From the NCBI GenBank assembly GCA_030062745.1, contig CP099849.1, forward strand, positions 13,862,144 through 13,926,143: a stretch of 64,000 bases of DNA. Reading direction: 5' to 3'. Within the stretch, counting starts at the first letter, position 1, and each line of letters opens with the position of its first letter. Below are positions 33,831 through 45,593 of the stretch, piece after piece. The notes beneath the pieces were generated by a model. It had not been told where the DNA came from, made no database searches, and was given only the letters and a program-made list of their open reading frames with translations. A program made the translations under genes and the position numbers. Source of the stretch: Capitulum mitella. Lineage: Eukaryota; Arthropoda; Thecostraca; Pollicipedomorpha; Pollicipedidae.

Positions 33831-34560
33831 TCATCCGAAACCCTTTCCTGTGCTTCACGTTAATCACTGAACTCGAGGTCACCTTTGTGTTCTTACTCTT
33901 ACGTTTCCACACACCCAGACAAAATATTGCACTGCAGTCGGCGACGCGGCCGGCTCTTGCGCCGGCCCAGCGGCATCAAGGACGGGGCCCGAGCACGCCT
34001 TGCCGTTCTGCGGCGGGCCGTGCACTGTGTTTATTTTTTTCTAATTTACTCTTACTTTCATTCTTATTTAATACGTCTGCTCTTTCCTTGCTTAATAATG
34101 GCATTAAGTGCTGTCATGTGCACGATCATGCATGAAGCATGTGCCTTTATGTGTCTGTAGAGTATGAGTCAGTGCGCGGGCATTTGCTTGCTTCAGGTAT
34201 TTCGAGAGTATGTTCTTTTGTCTGTGGGCGCGTAGATTTGTGATGTGTGCGTATATGTGTGGTGTGGGTGCGTGTACGCATGCCTGCGTGCGTTTGTGCG
34301 TGCATGGGTGTCTGTGTGTCCGCGTATAGGTGTGTCGTGTGTGTGTGTGTGTTTGTGTGTCTGTTTGCCTGTGGACGTGTGAGAGTCTGCGAGTGCTTTT
34401 TTATGCATGAGTTGCTTGAACGGGTGCTGTTTTTTTTAAGCCACAGCTGTCAGTTAGCCGGCGCTAGGGTGACTCACCGGACAATAAGCCTTGCTTAGTT
34501 CTGGTGGGCTGCCCCAGTGGTCGGACTGTGATGAGTAGCGTTCGAGTGTTCTCGCCCACC
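33831..34560 (+). mobile_element. Probable LINE 3' untranslated region
   Basis: It follows the polymerase relic. It includes a GC-rich patch (33935-34020) and a TG-rich stretch. The exact 3' end of the element is not evident. Confidence 0.3.
34215..34390 (+). repeat. Degenerate TG-rich simple repeat
   Basis: TGTGTG and TGCGTG words fill the segment, with a pure GT run at 34337-34353. The Cys/Val and His/Thr-rich frames across it are artefacts. Confidence 0.9.
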
Positions 34561-35870
34561 TCAGGAAATAAGTAACTAATATTTTATTTCCATTAACACA
34601 ACTTCAGCTTATGGGAATGGTTTAGCGACAGTCGGAGGCTTCTTGGCTGAGACTACTTTCTCTCATGTTGATTAGCACATACTAATACGAATGATATTTT
34701 GTATTTGTGCATTGCTTTTTGTCTTCCTTCTTAGCCACAACTTGTGTTATTCTCTTTGGTTTACAACGTTGGTTTCCCTGGGATTTAACGTAAGGTGGTT
34801 TGCGTCGTGGTGGACTGGGGTGGGAGCACTCCTGGTCACCTGATAATAGGTGGTGGGCAGAAAAAAATACCGTACTTAAGTTCATGTAGCGTTGTCTTAT
34901 TTGAACATCTCATATTGCCTCTCTTAAAAGTTCAGTTTAACTCTTAAAATAACAGTACAGTGACTACACAAAACTACGCAAAACAGAGTAAACAGAGTTT
35001 TGCGTAATCATAAAATGGACTAAGATGTGTAATCACACACAGCAACAAGCATAAGCTTAGCTGAGCGTGTCATGCAGAGTCAGCTCATAACTACACCGGT
35101 CCTGGCCAGACTTCGCCCGGACGACTTGTATGAATGCAAAATTGCTACTTACACCGGTAACGGTATTTTCTGCTCAGGGTTGATGTAGGATTCAGTCATA
35201 TGCAGCCTATGGACATGACTACTTTCATCAGCTTTCTTCTTCGGATTCTTACGAGCACGAACATAAATATGCTCTGCAGTAGTTTAACCGCATTTTTATG
35301 CCATTTTTGTATCTCTCAGTTGGGAGTGCCGCGACAATCTTTTTTGATGTTTTGATGTTACGATGTTAACGTATGGTGCTGTTGTCGTTGGACCCGAGGG
35401 GGAGGCACTCCTGATTGCCTGTTCATGGGTGACGGCTGAAAAAAAAGACTTGCGAGCACTTAGAAGTGTTGTTGAATTCCAAAAGCTGGCATTATTCTCA
35501 TTCGCTCACTGTCATCATTTCTTAAGCCGTGGAATTATTCACTCGCACCTGGCATACCAAAAATGTGGTCAAAGAGTACAAAATAAATGATGTTTTTTTG
35601 GCAGTAGCCAAACCGTAGCAACAGAACAGGTTCCAAAGATGTGACAGTCTCTCCGTTGCTGTCATCCCTGACAGGAAAAGAGAACATCAGACACGAATGA
35701 TGCGCTTTGATATTCTTGCTATCTGATGAATACAGTTTCGTGACATCATCTTTGAAATTCGAGCTCATCATCCCACAAATACGGTCCCAACTCAGGCCGC
35801 CATTTGATTTGGACATGCGAGTGCATCTTAATGAAGTTTGAAGCTAGCTTCCACAGTCTTCTTTCGTATG
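34561..35870. other. Unassigned sequence with a small repeated motif
   Basis: No gene recognised. A segment of about 70 bases near 34795-34880 (GGAGCACTCCTGGTCACCTG, then an A-run) resembles 35388-35465 (GAGGCACTCCTGATTGCCTG, then an A-run). Confidence 0.4.
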
Positions 35871-35879
35871 CTAGAACCC

Positions 35880-36400
35880 CGAAAATTGTAAAGAAGGTGA
35901 AAATCAAGTCAAGCCTCAAATAACCTTGGGTCACCTTTGTGGAGAAATTTGACCTGGAAGGTATTTGTGTTGTGAAATTCGAACTGAGCACCAGGTTGAC
36001 CCTGAGAGGCCGCAAAACAGGGCACAAGCGGCATTCCGTCATATTATAGTTATATGGCTTAACTTGAACTTAGGAATTAATATGAGCATGACTCCTGAGA
36101 CAAGAGCCACAAAGTATATGTCTACTGGGATGTTTTGAGCCCTGTTCGTGCACTTAAGCGCTGCAACCGACGGCTTTTGTGATACGAGCAAAAGTCTGAT
36201 GACCCGAAGCGAATTTGACCCTACTGATCTCTTTTGACCTTGATTATTACAAGCTATGAATGCCAAACTTCAACGCATGAGAGTTTCAATAGCGGCACAT
36301 ATACCCTGTAAATTTGATGGCGTTAGTGTTCAAAACCTCGGAGATCAAATTGTCACCCCACGTCCCAACCCCAACCGACCATGTTATGTTTCACCAGCCA
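35880..36400 (+). mobile_element. Dispersed repeat family D, copy 2 (partial)
   Basis: Similar in order to about 5940-6420: GACGGCTTTTGTGATACGAG, GCAAAAGTCTG, AATTTGACCCT and TTTTGACCTTGA correspond to ACGGTTTTCGCGGTACAAG and its followers there. Identity is about 65-70 percent by eye. Confidence 0.55.
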
Positions 36401-37075
36401 TCCGTGCTGATGTTGATAAACATGTCGCCACATGTAAGATCCAGTTCAACGACGAAAAAATTGCACCAGCAAGTCTCGTGTCCACTACTATTACGTTTAG
36501 GTTACATGCAAAATCCGTCCTAGGGCCATACTCTACACACACACGCACACAAGCGCGCAGGCACAACATCCACGATATGACTTAAAAAACATGCCTGGTG
36601 CCTGTTTCAGTCGGGGGAAGAAGCCAACAGCACACAGCAGTTACAATGGAGGGCCACGACTGTGACCCGAACGGCCGCTATCGTTACCAAATCGCGCACA
36701 TCGTGCAGCCTTTGATGACCGCTTCTTTTCCGTTGTCATCAGACGCAAAGAAGCTCATCTGCAATAAAGACGCACCTCACGACCGTCACTGCAAAAAGAC
36801 TACGGAATCAAAAGCTGAGTAATACACGAGATGATTTTTCATATCTACAAATCCTAAAAAGCCTATCAACAATGCTCGGACTAAAACAGCAAAGATGTTC
36901 TTTCCGTCGAAAACACATGGGCAAGGCCTGTTCGAATTTCTAAGACGGGATTAGCAGAGAACAACACCACGTCCCGGCTGAAAAGCCAATAACTCACGCT
37001 TCATAACAGGCCGTTTTGTTTCTGTCACGACACAGAATTTTGCCAGTTCAATCTATTAGCAACAGCCACCCGCGA
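36401..37075. other. Unassigned sequence
   Basis: A short CA-rich patch lies at 36536-36550. No gene recognised. Confidence 0.4.
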
Positions 37076-37079
37076 GCCG

Positions 37080-38285
37080 ACACTCAAGAGCCCTGCCGGA
37101 CAAAAAAACCGTCTGGCCGCCTTCAAAAGAATGCCTCTGCTGTCCGCCTATGGCTGGTGGCAGCCGTGTGCCGACCGGCACGTGACGCGGGCGTTATCGG
37201 TGCCCGGCACAGCCATGAAGGCCACCTGCTGGCGGCCACCGTCTGGCCGCGCCGCTGCACTGGCACTAATCCGGCCCGGCGTCGACGAGCCCCCCGCGCC
37301 GCGGCCGCCGCCGCGCCGTCACCGCCGCCGCCGGCTCCCGGATATACCTCCCGCGTGGCGGCGGCGGCAGCACGACTCGAAGCCGCGTGCGGCAGTGCAC
37401 CGGCTTCCGGGCTCTCCTTGGCGGCGATGACGCCGGCTGACTCCTGGATTATATAACGGACAGCGCCAAGCAAAACATGGTGCCAGATGACTGCACTCCG
37501 CGGTTGACGCTCTGTTACGCGTTGCTGACCTGTGCTAGGTGGTCAGCTTGCCAGTGGTTCATTGCATCGCCGCGCTCTTGACTTTTAAAACAAGTGATTT
37601 CAGCATTTGAAGAATGCGGTGTTGGACACAGCGCCATAACACGGTTGACATTTTTGCTTCCTGACCACGAGGTCCCTTGTTGGATTCTGATTGCCGGGTT
37701 TCGTGAAGTGGCTTAAAAAGACGGACATGGTGGGCAAAAAACCAGACGGAGGCTTTGAAGGTTTCCCCACTCACACACATGGGAAAAGAGTTGGGTCGGC
37801 GTGCAAGGATTCCGACGTTGGTAACCTGTCAGGTCCGAGCCGACGACAAACGGAGGAGACGGCACAGGGGAGACCGACAGGATTGGGCTGGGGCAAGGGG
37901 CGCCGGGCACTGCCCCGCCGACGGCCCTAATTCGACATCTCGCTGCCGACCGGCGCCGCCGTACGTCTGCAGATGGTCCGTGCCGGCACCGCTGCCAGTG
38001 TGCGCCATCTCCGTCGGCGGACGCAGCGCAGGCGCAACCGGCGGCCCGTGCGTGCTGCGGGCTGCCGTGGTTGGGCGTCCGCTCTCTCCGAGCCGCGGCC
38101 CGTCGCCTGCTGTGCCGGCGCCGGCGAATCCGGCGAGCGGTCTTGATCCAGGGTCAAGCGCTGGCGCGCACGGACCCAGCGCCGGACACAGCCACCGCTT
38201 CACGCCGCCACATCTGTACTGTAGGCCTAAACCCAGTGGACGGCTAATGGGGCTGCGTGTGCAGCCGCGGAGAGCGGTTTTGCGC
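37080..38285. promoter_or_regulatory. CpG-rich island, possible promoter
   Basis: GC content and CpG density jump here compared with the AT-rich flanks, with two peaks (about 37220-37430, rich in GCCGCC, and 37970-38240). A TTATATAA word at 37449-37456 sits between them. Such islands often mark promoters or first exons. Frames open on both strands (37755-38354 plus, 199 codons; 38302-37829 minus, 157 codons; 37473-37123 minus with Ala and Gly runs) are low-complexity products of the composition, and I cannot say any is translated. Confidence 0.45.
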
Positions 38286-40503
38286 ATATCGACGACAATC
38301 ACTGTAATGGAGCACGAAGGTAATCACGAGAACGCCTTGATATCACCGGCGTAAATCTCTTGTATCTGGAATCATTCCAGAAATGAATATGCAATCAAAT
38401 GTGTTCCAAACGTAGCTTTGTTTGTCCCTGAAATGTTCTCAGCTTTTATCTGCAACTAGAACTTCAAGCGCGAGCTAAGCGAACTTGTCGCTGGCCAAAT
38501 GCAAACTTGAGCTCGACCCTTGAATGTCATGAATTACGTATATTTCCTGTCATACCACTTCAAATGTGGCTAAGAAACGCTATAGTTTTGTACGAACTGC
38601 CTATAAGAAGTGCTCAGTACTCATTTCAGCTACTCTGACTCAGATTGGCATTGGAGTTGCGATGTTAAGGTTATCAAGTCGTGTATGACATTGTTGCGCC
38701 GTAAGGCCGGAACAGTCTTTTTCAGTGAGGCGCAATTGTGCGCAGAACGGCCAAACGAAAGACGGCTTAGCCATCGTCGAATGCCTGTAGCTACTACTGT
38801 AACATAAAATGGGAAGCCGCGCTAGCAGGGCACGGGAAAAACTCCGCCGTATTCGGATCCACTTTTTCTCGCATACGGATACTGCTGCACGTGTGGACTT
38901 AAAGTGATGTTCGTTTCGGTTCACGGTAAAAGGTCGGCTTCGCTGTTACGGCTCTGTCTTGCTGATGTTTCGGAGAATTTCGGCACCTACGCCGAGAGAC
39001 AGCGTTCTCAAATGAAGCGTTCACGAACGCGTGGAGTGGCTGGTTCACACTGTCCTTGAGAGAGTAATGGCGGATCGCACTCCAGCGACTGATTCCGAAT
39101 TACCCAGCCGTCCTTACCGGCAGGTGTCCTCGAACAGTGCGAAGTGTGCTGGATGCCACGTAGGGCCCCACTGCGACGAAAAAATCCACGCAGCGGCGAC
39201 TTGGGCAGTGCGCAGTTTCCTCTCGGATTGGGGGAACGGTGGAATCACTGACGCCCGCTGACGGGCGGACGGCGGAACACTACTGCTTTGAGATGATTGG
39301 GTACTGTACCGGTATAACAAAGTTCACTTCATGGCTCTTAAGATCCCGTACCTGTAAGCAGCCAGATTTCGTCAGAATCAGAAAAAATAAAATTTGGATA
39401 CTTTCAGATACTTAGATCAGATCCTTAGAGCAAAGAAGTGAACTTGATTATACCTGTCACAGTATTCAATCGTTTCACTTTTCTGATATTCCAGAGGTTT
39501 TCCTGTTTCTAAAGGCGTTTTATTTTGAAGATTGTCTAGAGCTACCGGATTTCTTAAAATCTGATTCTCAGATTCGTCATCGAAGGGAATCAGACAGACG
39601 TCTGAAAGCCACGGACGGCAGGGACTGGAGGGGAGAGACAGAGCAGAGAGACACATCCCTCTGGCTCTGAATAGGGGGGTGGTCCCCTTATCTCTGGATA
39701 AAGGGATATTCCTCCCTATCTTTTCTGGGCGTTTCATGCTACCTTTTTGGGTTACGTATTAATTACTTGATATGCAGAAATGTAAACAAAAAACTGTTGC
39801 TTTTCACATAAACAGCACTAATGGAAATGCATTTTTACTGAAGCAGAAAATAAAACTAGGTTTAGATGCAATGCTGGCTGCCAATGTGACGCAGTAAATG
39901 TGCAATGAATACCATTTCAACACTTCTCGTTTATCACAGCAGTGCTCATTAGTGCCACAACGCCTCCAGACCGTTGCCATGGCCCGCAAGTTCGACCAAT
40001 CAGCAGCTAGTTGACGCTCCGATTAGTCGGTGATTGTATCAGCTGACGTTAGCAATGGAGAACAAATGCTAACGCACCTCGTGAACCAAAAACACCAATC
40101 CGTATCATAGCAACCTTGATAAGCACGGAAATCGCCAGTTTCGTCGGTGCGATTGTTGAAATGCGCGAAGTATGTGTGCTGTCAAGCGTTCGATGGGTTC
40201 GGCTTGTAGTTTTTCATATTTTCTCTCGAGCGATTAATTATTGTCCTCGCTCGAGAACGTCTCTTCTTTGATGGTGGGATGATGGATATTCGATTTTTTT
40301 TAAGCAGGCAAGCAGTTCTAAACTGTACGGACATGAAAGTGTCACAGGGTCTAAAACCTGTATAAGCATCTAGGTTCTACTTTGGTGCGACCTATCCGCG
40401 ATGCCTACGTGACCGTTTCGTTCTGTATACTTGGACGTAGTCGTGTCCCAAAATGCCAATGTGACTTTCAGCCTCACCCAGATCGACACTTAGATATAAG
40501 GCT
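38286..40503. other. Unassigned sequence
   Basis: Frames up to 106 codons on both strands, none recognised. No repeat shared with other parts was noticed. Confidence 0.4.
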
Positions 40504-40634
40504 CAGGGGCCTAGCCAGAAATTTTGCGGGGGAATGGTAGATTTTGCTATATTCCACTCAGTACTGTATTCAAATCGCCAAATATCCAGTGGATGCCACG
40601 TGGCTTGAGGGACCATGATCTAATGCCCCTCCCT

Positions 40635-41270
40635 CTTTGTGTCTATAGATGCTATACTGCTCAAATGTTTGTTGATGTGCGGAATGAGGATCATCTTGAG
40701 GAGCTACGACGCTGCTTTGAACAAAAATCAGTGCTAGAATTCACTTCTGATTTAAGCATTGACGACAAGATTCCTTGTCTGCACGTTTTCATTAATACTC
40801 AAGATGTATTATATACTAAATATACAATACTACACCTTCCCGACGTCGGTAAACAGAAAACAAACAAAGGACAATGCATGACTTACGACAGCGAATGTCC
40901 CGACAGGTACAAAACCAGCATTATCCGGGCCTTTATGAACTGCGATCTTAATAACTGCCCGGATTGGACAAGCCTTGACCTAGGACTTAACAGAATTCAA
41001 GAGGTTTTAGTAAACAACGGTATCCCAAAGAAGGGCACTGAAAAAGAAATCCACCGATACATGACGACTTTGGTTAAGAATGAAACTTCAAAACGACGTC
41101 GAAACAGTCTTAGATGACTTTACAAAAAAAAGACAGACGACGTCCTCATCCAAAACTGACGAGAAAGGTTTTACGGCCATCACAAAAAGACATGATGGTT
41201 CACAAGATTCTGAGACCGAAGTACAGCTACTCGTTTATCAAAATTTAAGACCGTGGAAAACCTTCTGATG
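40635..41270 (+). pseudogene. Penelope-like element reverse transcriptase relic
   Basis: A 197-codon frame (40524-41117) contains the end of a Penelope reverse transcriptase. From about residue 38 it reads CYTAQMFVDVRNEDHLEELRRCF, where the family has a YxDD box before the 'exxxHL' helix, then LSIDDKIPCLHVFIN, then DSECPDRYKTSIIRAFMNCDL, which is the 'CPxxYKxxxxRxLxxRA' segment, then IQEVLVNNGIPKK. The catalytic box is lost (YTAQ). Coding continues in another frame to about 41270. The N-terminal half is missing. Homology to the GIY-YIG part follows on the same strand, confirming the element type. Confidence 0.75.
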
Positions 41271-41287
41271 AAGAAGAACATTTCGGA

Positions 41288-41600
41288 CCACAACAATGCC
41301 TTAAAGAGCACCAATGCGGTGTAACAGCTTATTTGTCAACACGAAGACTGTAGGTTTCGTCCCGTCAATTGCACTGGTGCCACAACAACGACTTTATCTA
41401 GGCGACTGACGACGCATTTACGAGATGGGGCACCCTCCCAACACGTATTAGACACATGGCGAACGATCGACAAGTTGTGACGGACAACACGACTGAACAT
41501 AAAAAAAATGTCATGACCACAGGCGCCTCCTAATCACCGAAGCGCTCTTCATACATTCTTTAAGGCCCGACTTAAATAAACGGAATCTTGTATAACACTG
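41288..41600 (+). pseudogene. Penelope-like GIY-YIG endonuclease relic
   Basis: The translation reads CQHEDCRFRPVNCTGATTTT, then LSRRLTTHLRDGAPSQH, and after a frame change RRLLITEALFIHSLRPDLN. In Penelope-like elements of Neptune type this is the endonuclease with its Cys-containing lead, the YIGxTTTTLSRRLxxHL core and the ITEALxIxxxxPxLN end. The enzyme nicks target DNA. Two internal stops and one frameshift are present, and the first GIY-like strand is degraded. It sits directly after the reverse transcriptase, as expected. Confidence 0.75.
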
Positions 41601-41990
41601 TCGCCTTGGGGTTGGCTAAATTAAAATATTAGATAAATTAGTCACCGCAGTGTACGATAACCAACTATGAACTCCATTTCGAAAGTGCATTCAGTAATAT
41701 CCGTTCGTTCGTGCATGTGCATTGAAAAGAAAGACTGTACTAAACTGTAAAGATTATTCTGAAAATGAAGAATAATATTTCTGAAATGTTAATATATATC
41801 AGCAATTTTGTACATCTTATTTCAAGACTAAACTATGACTTCCAGAGAAATGTCCGACTTATTGAAAGACACACCAGAAAGATCATAAGGACAGAACATG
41901 TCATTCTTTTCAACAAAATCTGTGTTAAAGAAACCCTCGTCCTAACTTACACCAATGTGGGATATATAAAGATATATGTATTTTGTATAT
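41601..41990 (+). mobile_element. Probable 3' flank of the Penelope-like element
   Basis: AT-rich and without recognised coding. The element's 3' end was not located. Confidence 0.25.
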
Positions 41991-41993
41991 TCA

Positions 41994-42025
<32 letters not shown>

Positions 42026-42055
42026 CATATATGTGTGTGTTTGTGTGTGTGTGCG
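41991..42055. repeat. TA/TG microsatellite
   Basis: Alternating TA with CA interruptions passes into TG repeats. Confidence 0.95.
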
Positions 42056-42755
42056 TATTTTGGCAATTTATTTTCTTTAATACATACTTTATTAAAGACC
42101 AATGCACATTTGGCGGTTACAAATTTCTTCTTTGTTTTTTTCCATAGTTCTGATGGTCGTTTTGTCATGTATCGGTAAATTCACTGGTGAGTACCATCGG
42201 TAAAATACCAAGTGAGCTCATGTATCTTGTATTTGAAGTTTCGGAGATGCCTTCTCCATCCTCAGAAACAGATAAATAACTGACCCCTGTAAAGATCAGT
42301 TAGACAGATATGTTTGACCTATTTAAAGTTTGGAAAGTATACGATGTCTGCGGCGACATCTATATTGTCGATATGTCGATGAGTTTCTTGTAGATGTGCG
42401 TGACGAAGAACATCGGAAAAAGCTCAAGGCAAGACTGGAAAGCAATTCAGTTTTGAACTTTACTTTACTTGACTCGTGACCGCAGACGTTGCCTGACACC
42501 ACCCACTCTCCATCAAAGCGTACCTGCTGCAAGAATACCTGCTGATACTAGACAAACCTGTCAGCAGCCGGAGGCCAGGTATGAGCAGGGCGATGTACGC
42601 GAACACGCCAAGGTGCAGCGAATCCCGCTCGGCAGCCATGACAACACCAGCGTGGCACAGCAGCCTCAGGGATTACCATGGGCCGACGGGCTGAATCCCG
42701 CTGTCCAGGCCACCCGGCTGCAAGTGATGTTTAAACGACAGTAGCCCTCCAGTCT
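42056..42755. other. Unassigned sequence
   Basis: It may include decayed upstream hAT coding sequence near 42500-42755, which becomes GC-rich, but no motif could be aligned. Confidence 0.3.
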
Positions 42756-43030
42756 GGCTGAGACGGTGCTGTCCTGGCGGTGGTATGGCAGAACGGCGGT
42801 AAGGTGTTCCCTGACGCGGAGACGATGGCCAGGATGCTGCTGAGGCTGCCTGCCAGCTCGGCCGTAGCGCAGTGCAGTTTCAGTGCCCTGCCCAGACTGG
42901 AGACGTGGCTGCGCTCCGCAGCGTCCCAGACAAGGCCCAGTTCCACCGCTGTTTGTCACGTCATCGCGACCCCGACGATCGTGTGGACATGTCGAAAGTG
43001 GCTGAAGAGTTCAGCAAGCTGCACTGAGGA
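42756..43030 (+). pseudogene. hAT transposase C-terminal dimerisation relic
   Basis: The plus strand reads NGGKVFPDAETMARMLLRLPASSAVAQCSFSALPRLETWLRS, then after a one-base shift near 42955 LSRHRDPDDRVDMSKVAEEFSK. The hAT family ends with 'YPxL...LLxLPxSTAxxERSFSALRRLKTWLRS', followed by 'L..IHRDxxxDxxxVxxxF'. Both parts are present in order, with the conserved Glu-Arg of ERSFS replaced (QCSFS). Upstream catalytic domains are not recognisable, and what follows (43031-43290) is not typical of the family. It is GC-rich relative to the surroundings. Confidence 0.8.
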
Positions 43031-43844
43031 CATCTGGGTCTGTTTAAGACAGAATTCGCGATGGCTGAACGGTTGGCACGCCGGTGCTGCAACTGAGCAC
43101 GATCGGCTCCGCTGCAATGTCATGTCCAAGTCGCCCACACTTGAGGCAAGCCGGTGGTCTCCGCCAGGTCATATGCTCGATGCTGTTCGTGTGATTTTAC
43201 GCTCCCTTTTGGCTACTCTGAGCATAACAGACTACACTCTGACCGTGATTATCCTGCGGAGATGTCCTCGGTCCACACTTGAAGCAGGGTGACCGTTTTC
43301 CAAGAGCCATGCGCCGAGTCAATCACCTTTGACCGCTCTTGCTCGATTGCCAGAAACAGAAATGGCTCCCTTCCATGTCCGAATACGCACGGCCATCCTG
43401 TGTTTTTGGAACGTTTTATGTGCGTATCGATCGGATACCGACTTGGGCTCGGGAAGGCCATAGTATGTGGAAAGGAGCATTTCCATGCAAGATGTGCATG
43501 ACTGAATGATTCAACAACACAATGAACATGCCTTCCCTATTAGCAGGCATGCTGTCATTTTTTTAATGGTTTCGATTTTTACGATTCCTCTTCCTCCAAT
43601 CAAAATCATGTGGCGCCGTCCCAGCCCACTAACGTCCCAAGTATAGCAATTGTGCCGCCATGCTGTTTGACACAGGGGCCAATGAAAGGTCTAGCTGACG
43701 AAAGGTCTTTCATCAGTAGTGTGAAACAATGCTTCCATTTGCTAACCTAAGAATAGTCTGAACCAGCAAGAACTTTGCTCTTACATCAGCCAGTTCGAGA
43801 AATTTAAACGTTCCTATATCAGTTCTTTGGTTAAAATATAGTCC
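43031..43844. other. Unassigned sequence
   Basis: No feature recognised after the hAT relic. Confidence 0.4.
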
Positions 43845-43925
43845 TCCCACCAGGGGTCTTGGGCCCCCTTAGGCCACCATTTGCTGCCCTTAGGCCCTTC
43901 ATTTGTCCCTTAGGTTTCCCTCGGC
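43845..43925 (+). repeat. Short CCCTTAGG repeat
   Basis: CCCTTAGG occurs three times within about 60 bases, with CATTTG-containing spacers of 14-16 bases. Confidence 0.6.
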
Positions 43926-45589
43926 TGTGTCTGTGCCTCCCAGAATATTCCGATTGCAAAACATTTTCGTACTGATTGAATATCACTATTGCGCCTTCTT
44001 TTCCATAATTTCCAGGAAGTATATAAGGCGAGTCGTTTCTAGCCTCAGTAAACACCGTTCTCGATTCGGCTGAACATGTGATGGACCCCTGACGCGTCTG
44101 ACGTTGTGACGTGTGCGTGATGCTAGTGGCGAGCATGTGACGTTAAGCATACAGATGTAGATATCACAGCGTGTTCGAGAGCGGGAGCCCGATTCGTTGG
44201 CAGCCGTCCTCCGTCTGAACGGGAAAGTACGCCAACGTTGTACCAGACAGGACGGGCTCATTGTTCGGGTTGGACAGGTGTTCACTGAGTCTGTATGTCC
44301 GTCGGTCCAGATCGGAGGCTGGTAAGAGACGCCCGAGGCTGCTCGAGAGCTCCCGCAGTGTGCAACTGGCTGCCGACCGAACCGAATGTCTCGGGGCCAT
44401 CAGCGTTTCTCGCCCGCCTTGAAACGGTCGGTGGTTGAAAGGTGTGAAAAAAATCATTGGCTTATATTTACCAGTTTTCCATGTACAACTTGGAACAAAA
44501 GGACCCACTGGACTCCCGCTCATGGGCTTCACGTTCACGGCTTCACGGGCTTCGAGTACGGGCTTAGCGTGTCGAGTGTCGAGCACGGGGTTCACATGTC
44601 AGGTGTCGAGCATAGGCTCCGATGCGTCATGCTCCAGGAGGAAAGAGTCCAGCACAAGCTGCTGGTCCTTTGTGGTGTAACTTATAATGCCAGTCCTTAC
44701 AGTCTGCATTCTAGCAGTCCAGCCACCTGAAAAACATTCGTTTCAGTGCGGTTGCTTTTATTACGCTGTGTAACTGATAAAACTATAATATTTCTTTTGC
44801 TGCCGCAATTTGAAAAAAAAACGTACGTAGTATAGCATAGTCATATTTTATCCTTTAAAACACGACGAGACATCATAAATGTATTTCGTTTAGGCAACAC
44901 ATTTCCGAATTTCCGAACATTCCGCCTGCGTCGTCGTCGACCGAGACTCAACCCTGCTGCTTTGTTTGGATAGCAAAGCACTTCGCACAGAGCACCGCGT
45001 TGCACTGGACAAGTTCGCGGTCTTTCCTCCATCTTGGAAGTCCGCGCTGTCTTTGGCGTGTGACATTCTCGACGAAGCGGGCGACTCTGCTGTTCCGCTT
45101 ATTGTCTGATGGCCGACGCCCAATTCCAGTCTTTTTCGCCAGACTGGGAGGGTGACCCCAAGCCCGTTACAAATCCGAAGTGAGACTGATTCCAATCGGC
45201 TGGGGAGGTAACACAGAAACCGGTCCTTGTCCAGAATGTTGCGGCCAGGCCTGGTGCAGGGGCAGTGGGATGATTGAGTAATAATACGGTGGGACAGGAC
45301 GTGGAACACTGTGGCCGAGCTAGGCGCAATCCGAAGCACCCCCTCCTCACGCAGTCACGTGACCACTAAGGCGCAGTTTCGCGGGACAAGGCAGAAACCT
45401 CGGCGAAAAAAAGAAACGCGATGGTCTGTCAGCCAGCTGTACATCGGATATCAGCTTCCGTTTCTGTTTCTGGATGCGGTCAACGGCCGTGTGCCGAAGC
45501 CTTGCGTTCTGCATCGGCACCATTCAACCTGTGCTGTTCGCCGACGGGAACTGTCCATCCCAGCACTTTACCGCGAGGACCATGCGCCA
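43926..45589. other. Unassigned sequence
   Basis: Frames up to 149 codons (45339-44890 minus) overlap frames of equal length on the other strand and match nothing known. A Gly/Ser/Thr-rich stretch near 44540-44630 comes from repeated GTGTCGAG words. Confidence 0.4.
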
Positions 45590-45593
45590 TTAG

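Noticed and set aside
33935..34020. GC-rich patch in the LINE 3' region considered as an rRNA fragment
   Set aside because: The words GCGGCCGGCTCTTGCGCC did not match any conserved rRNA stretch I know.
37755..38354. 199-codon open frame, among the longest in the window
   Set aside because: It lies in GC-rich DNA where stop codons are rare, is low-complexity (Ala, Pro, Gly, Arg) and is opposed by a 157-codon frame on the other strand. No motif supports coding.
40504..40635. CAGGGGCCTAGCCAGAA start, like a hAT MITE terminus, before the Penelope relic
   Set aside because: No opposite end or 8-bp duplication could be found, so the resemblance may be chance.
44890..45339. 149-codon minus frame
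   Set aside because: No motif; a second minus frame overlaps it out of phase with equal openness.
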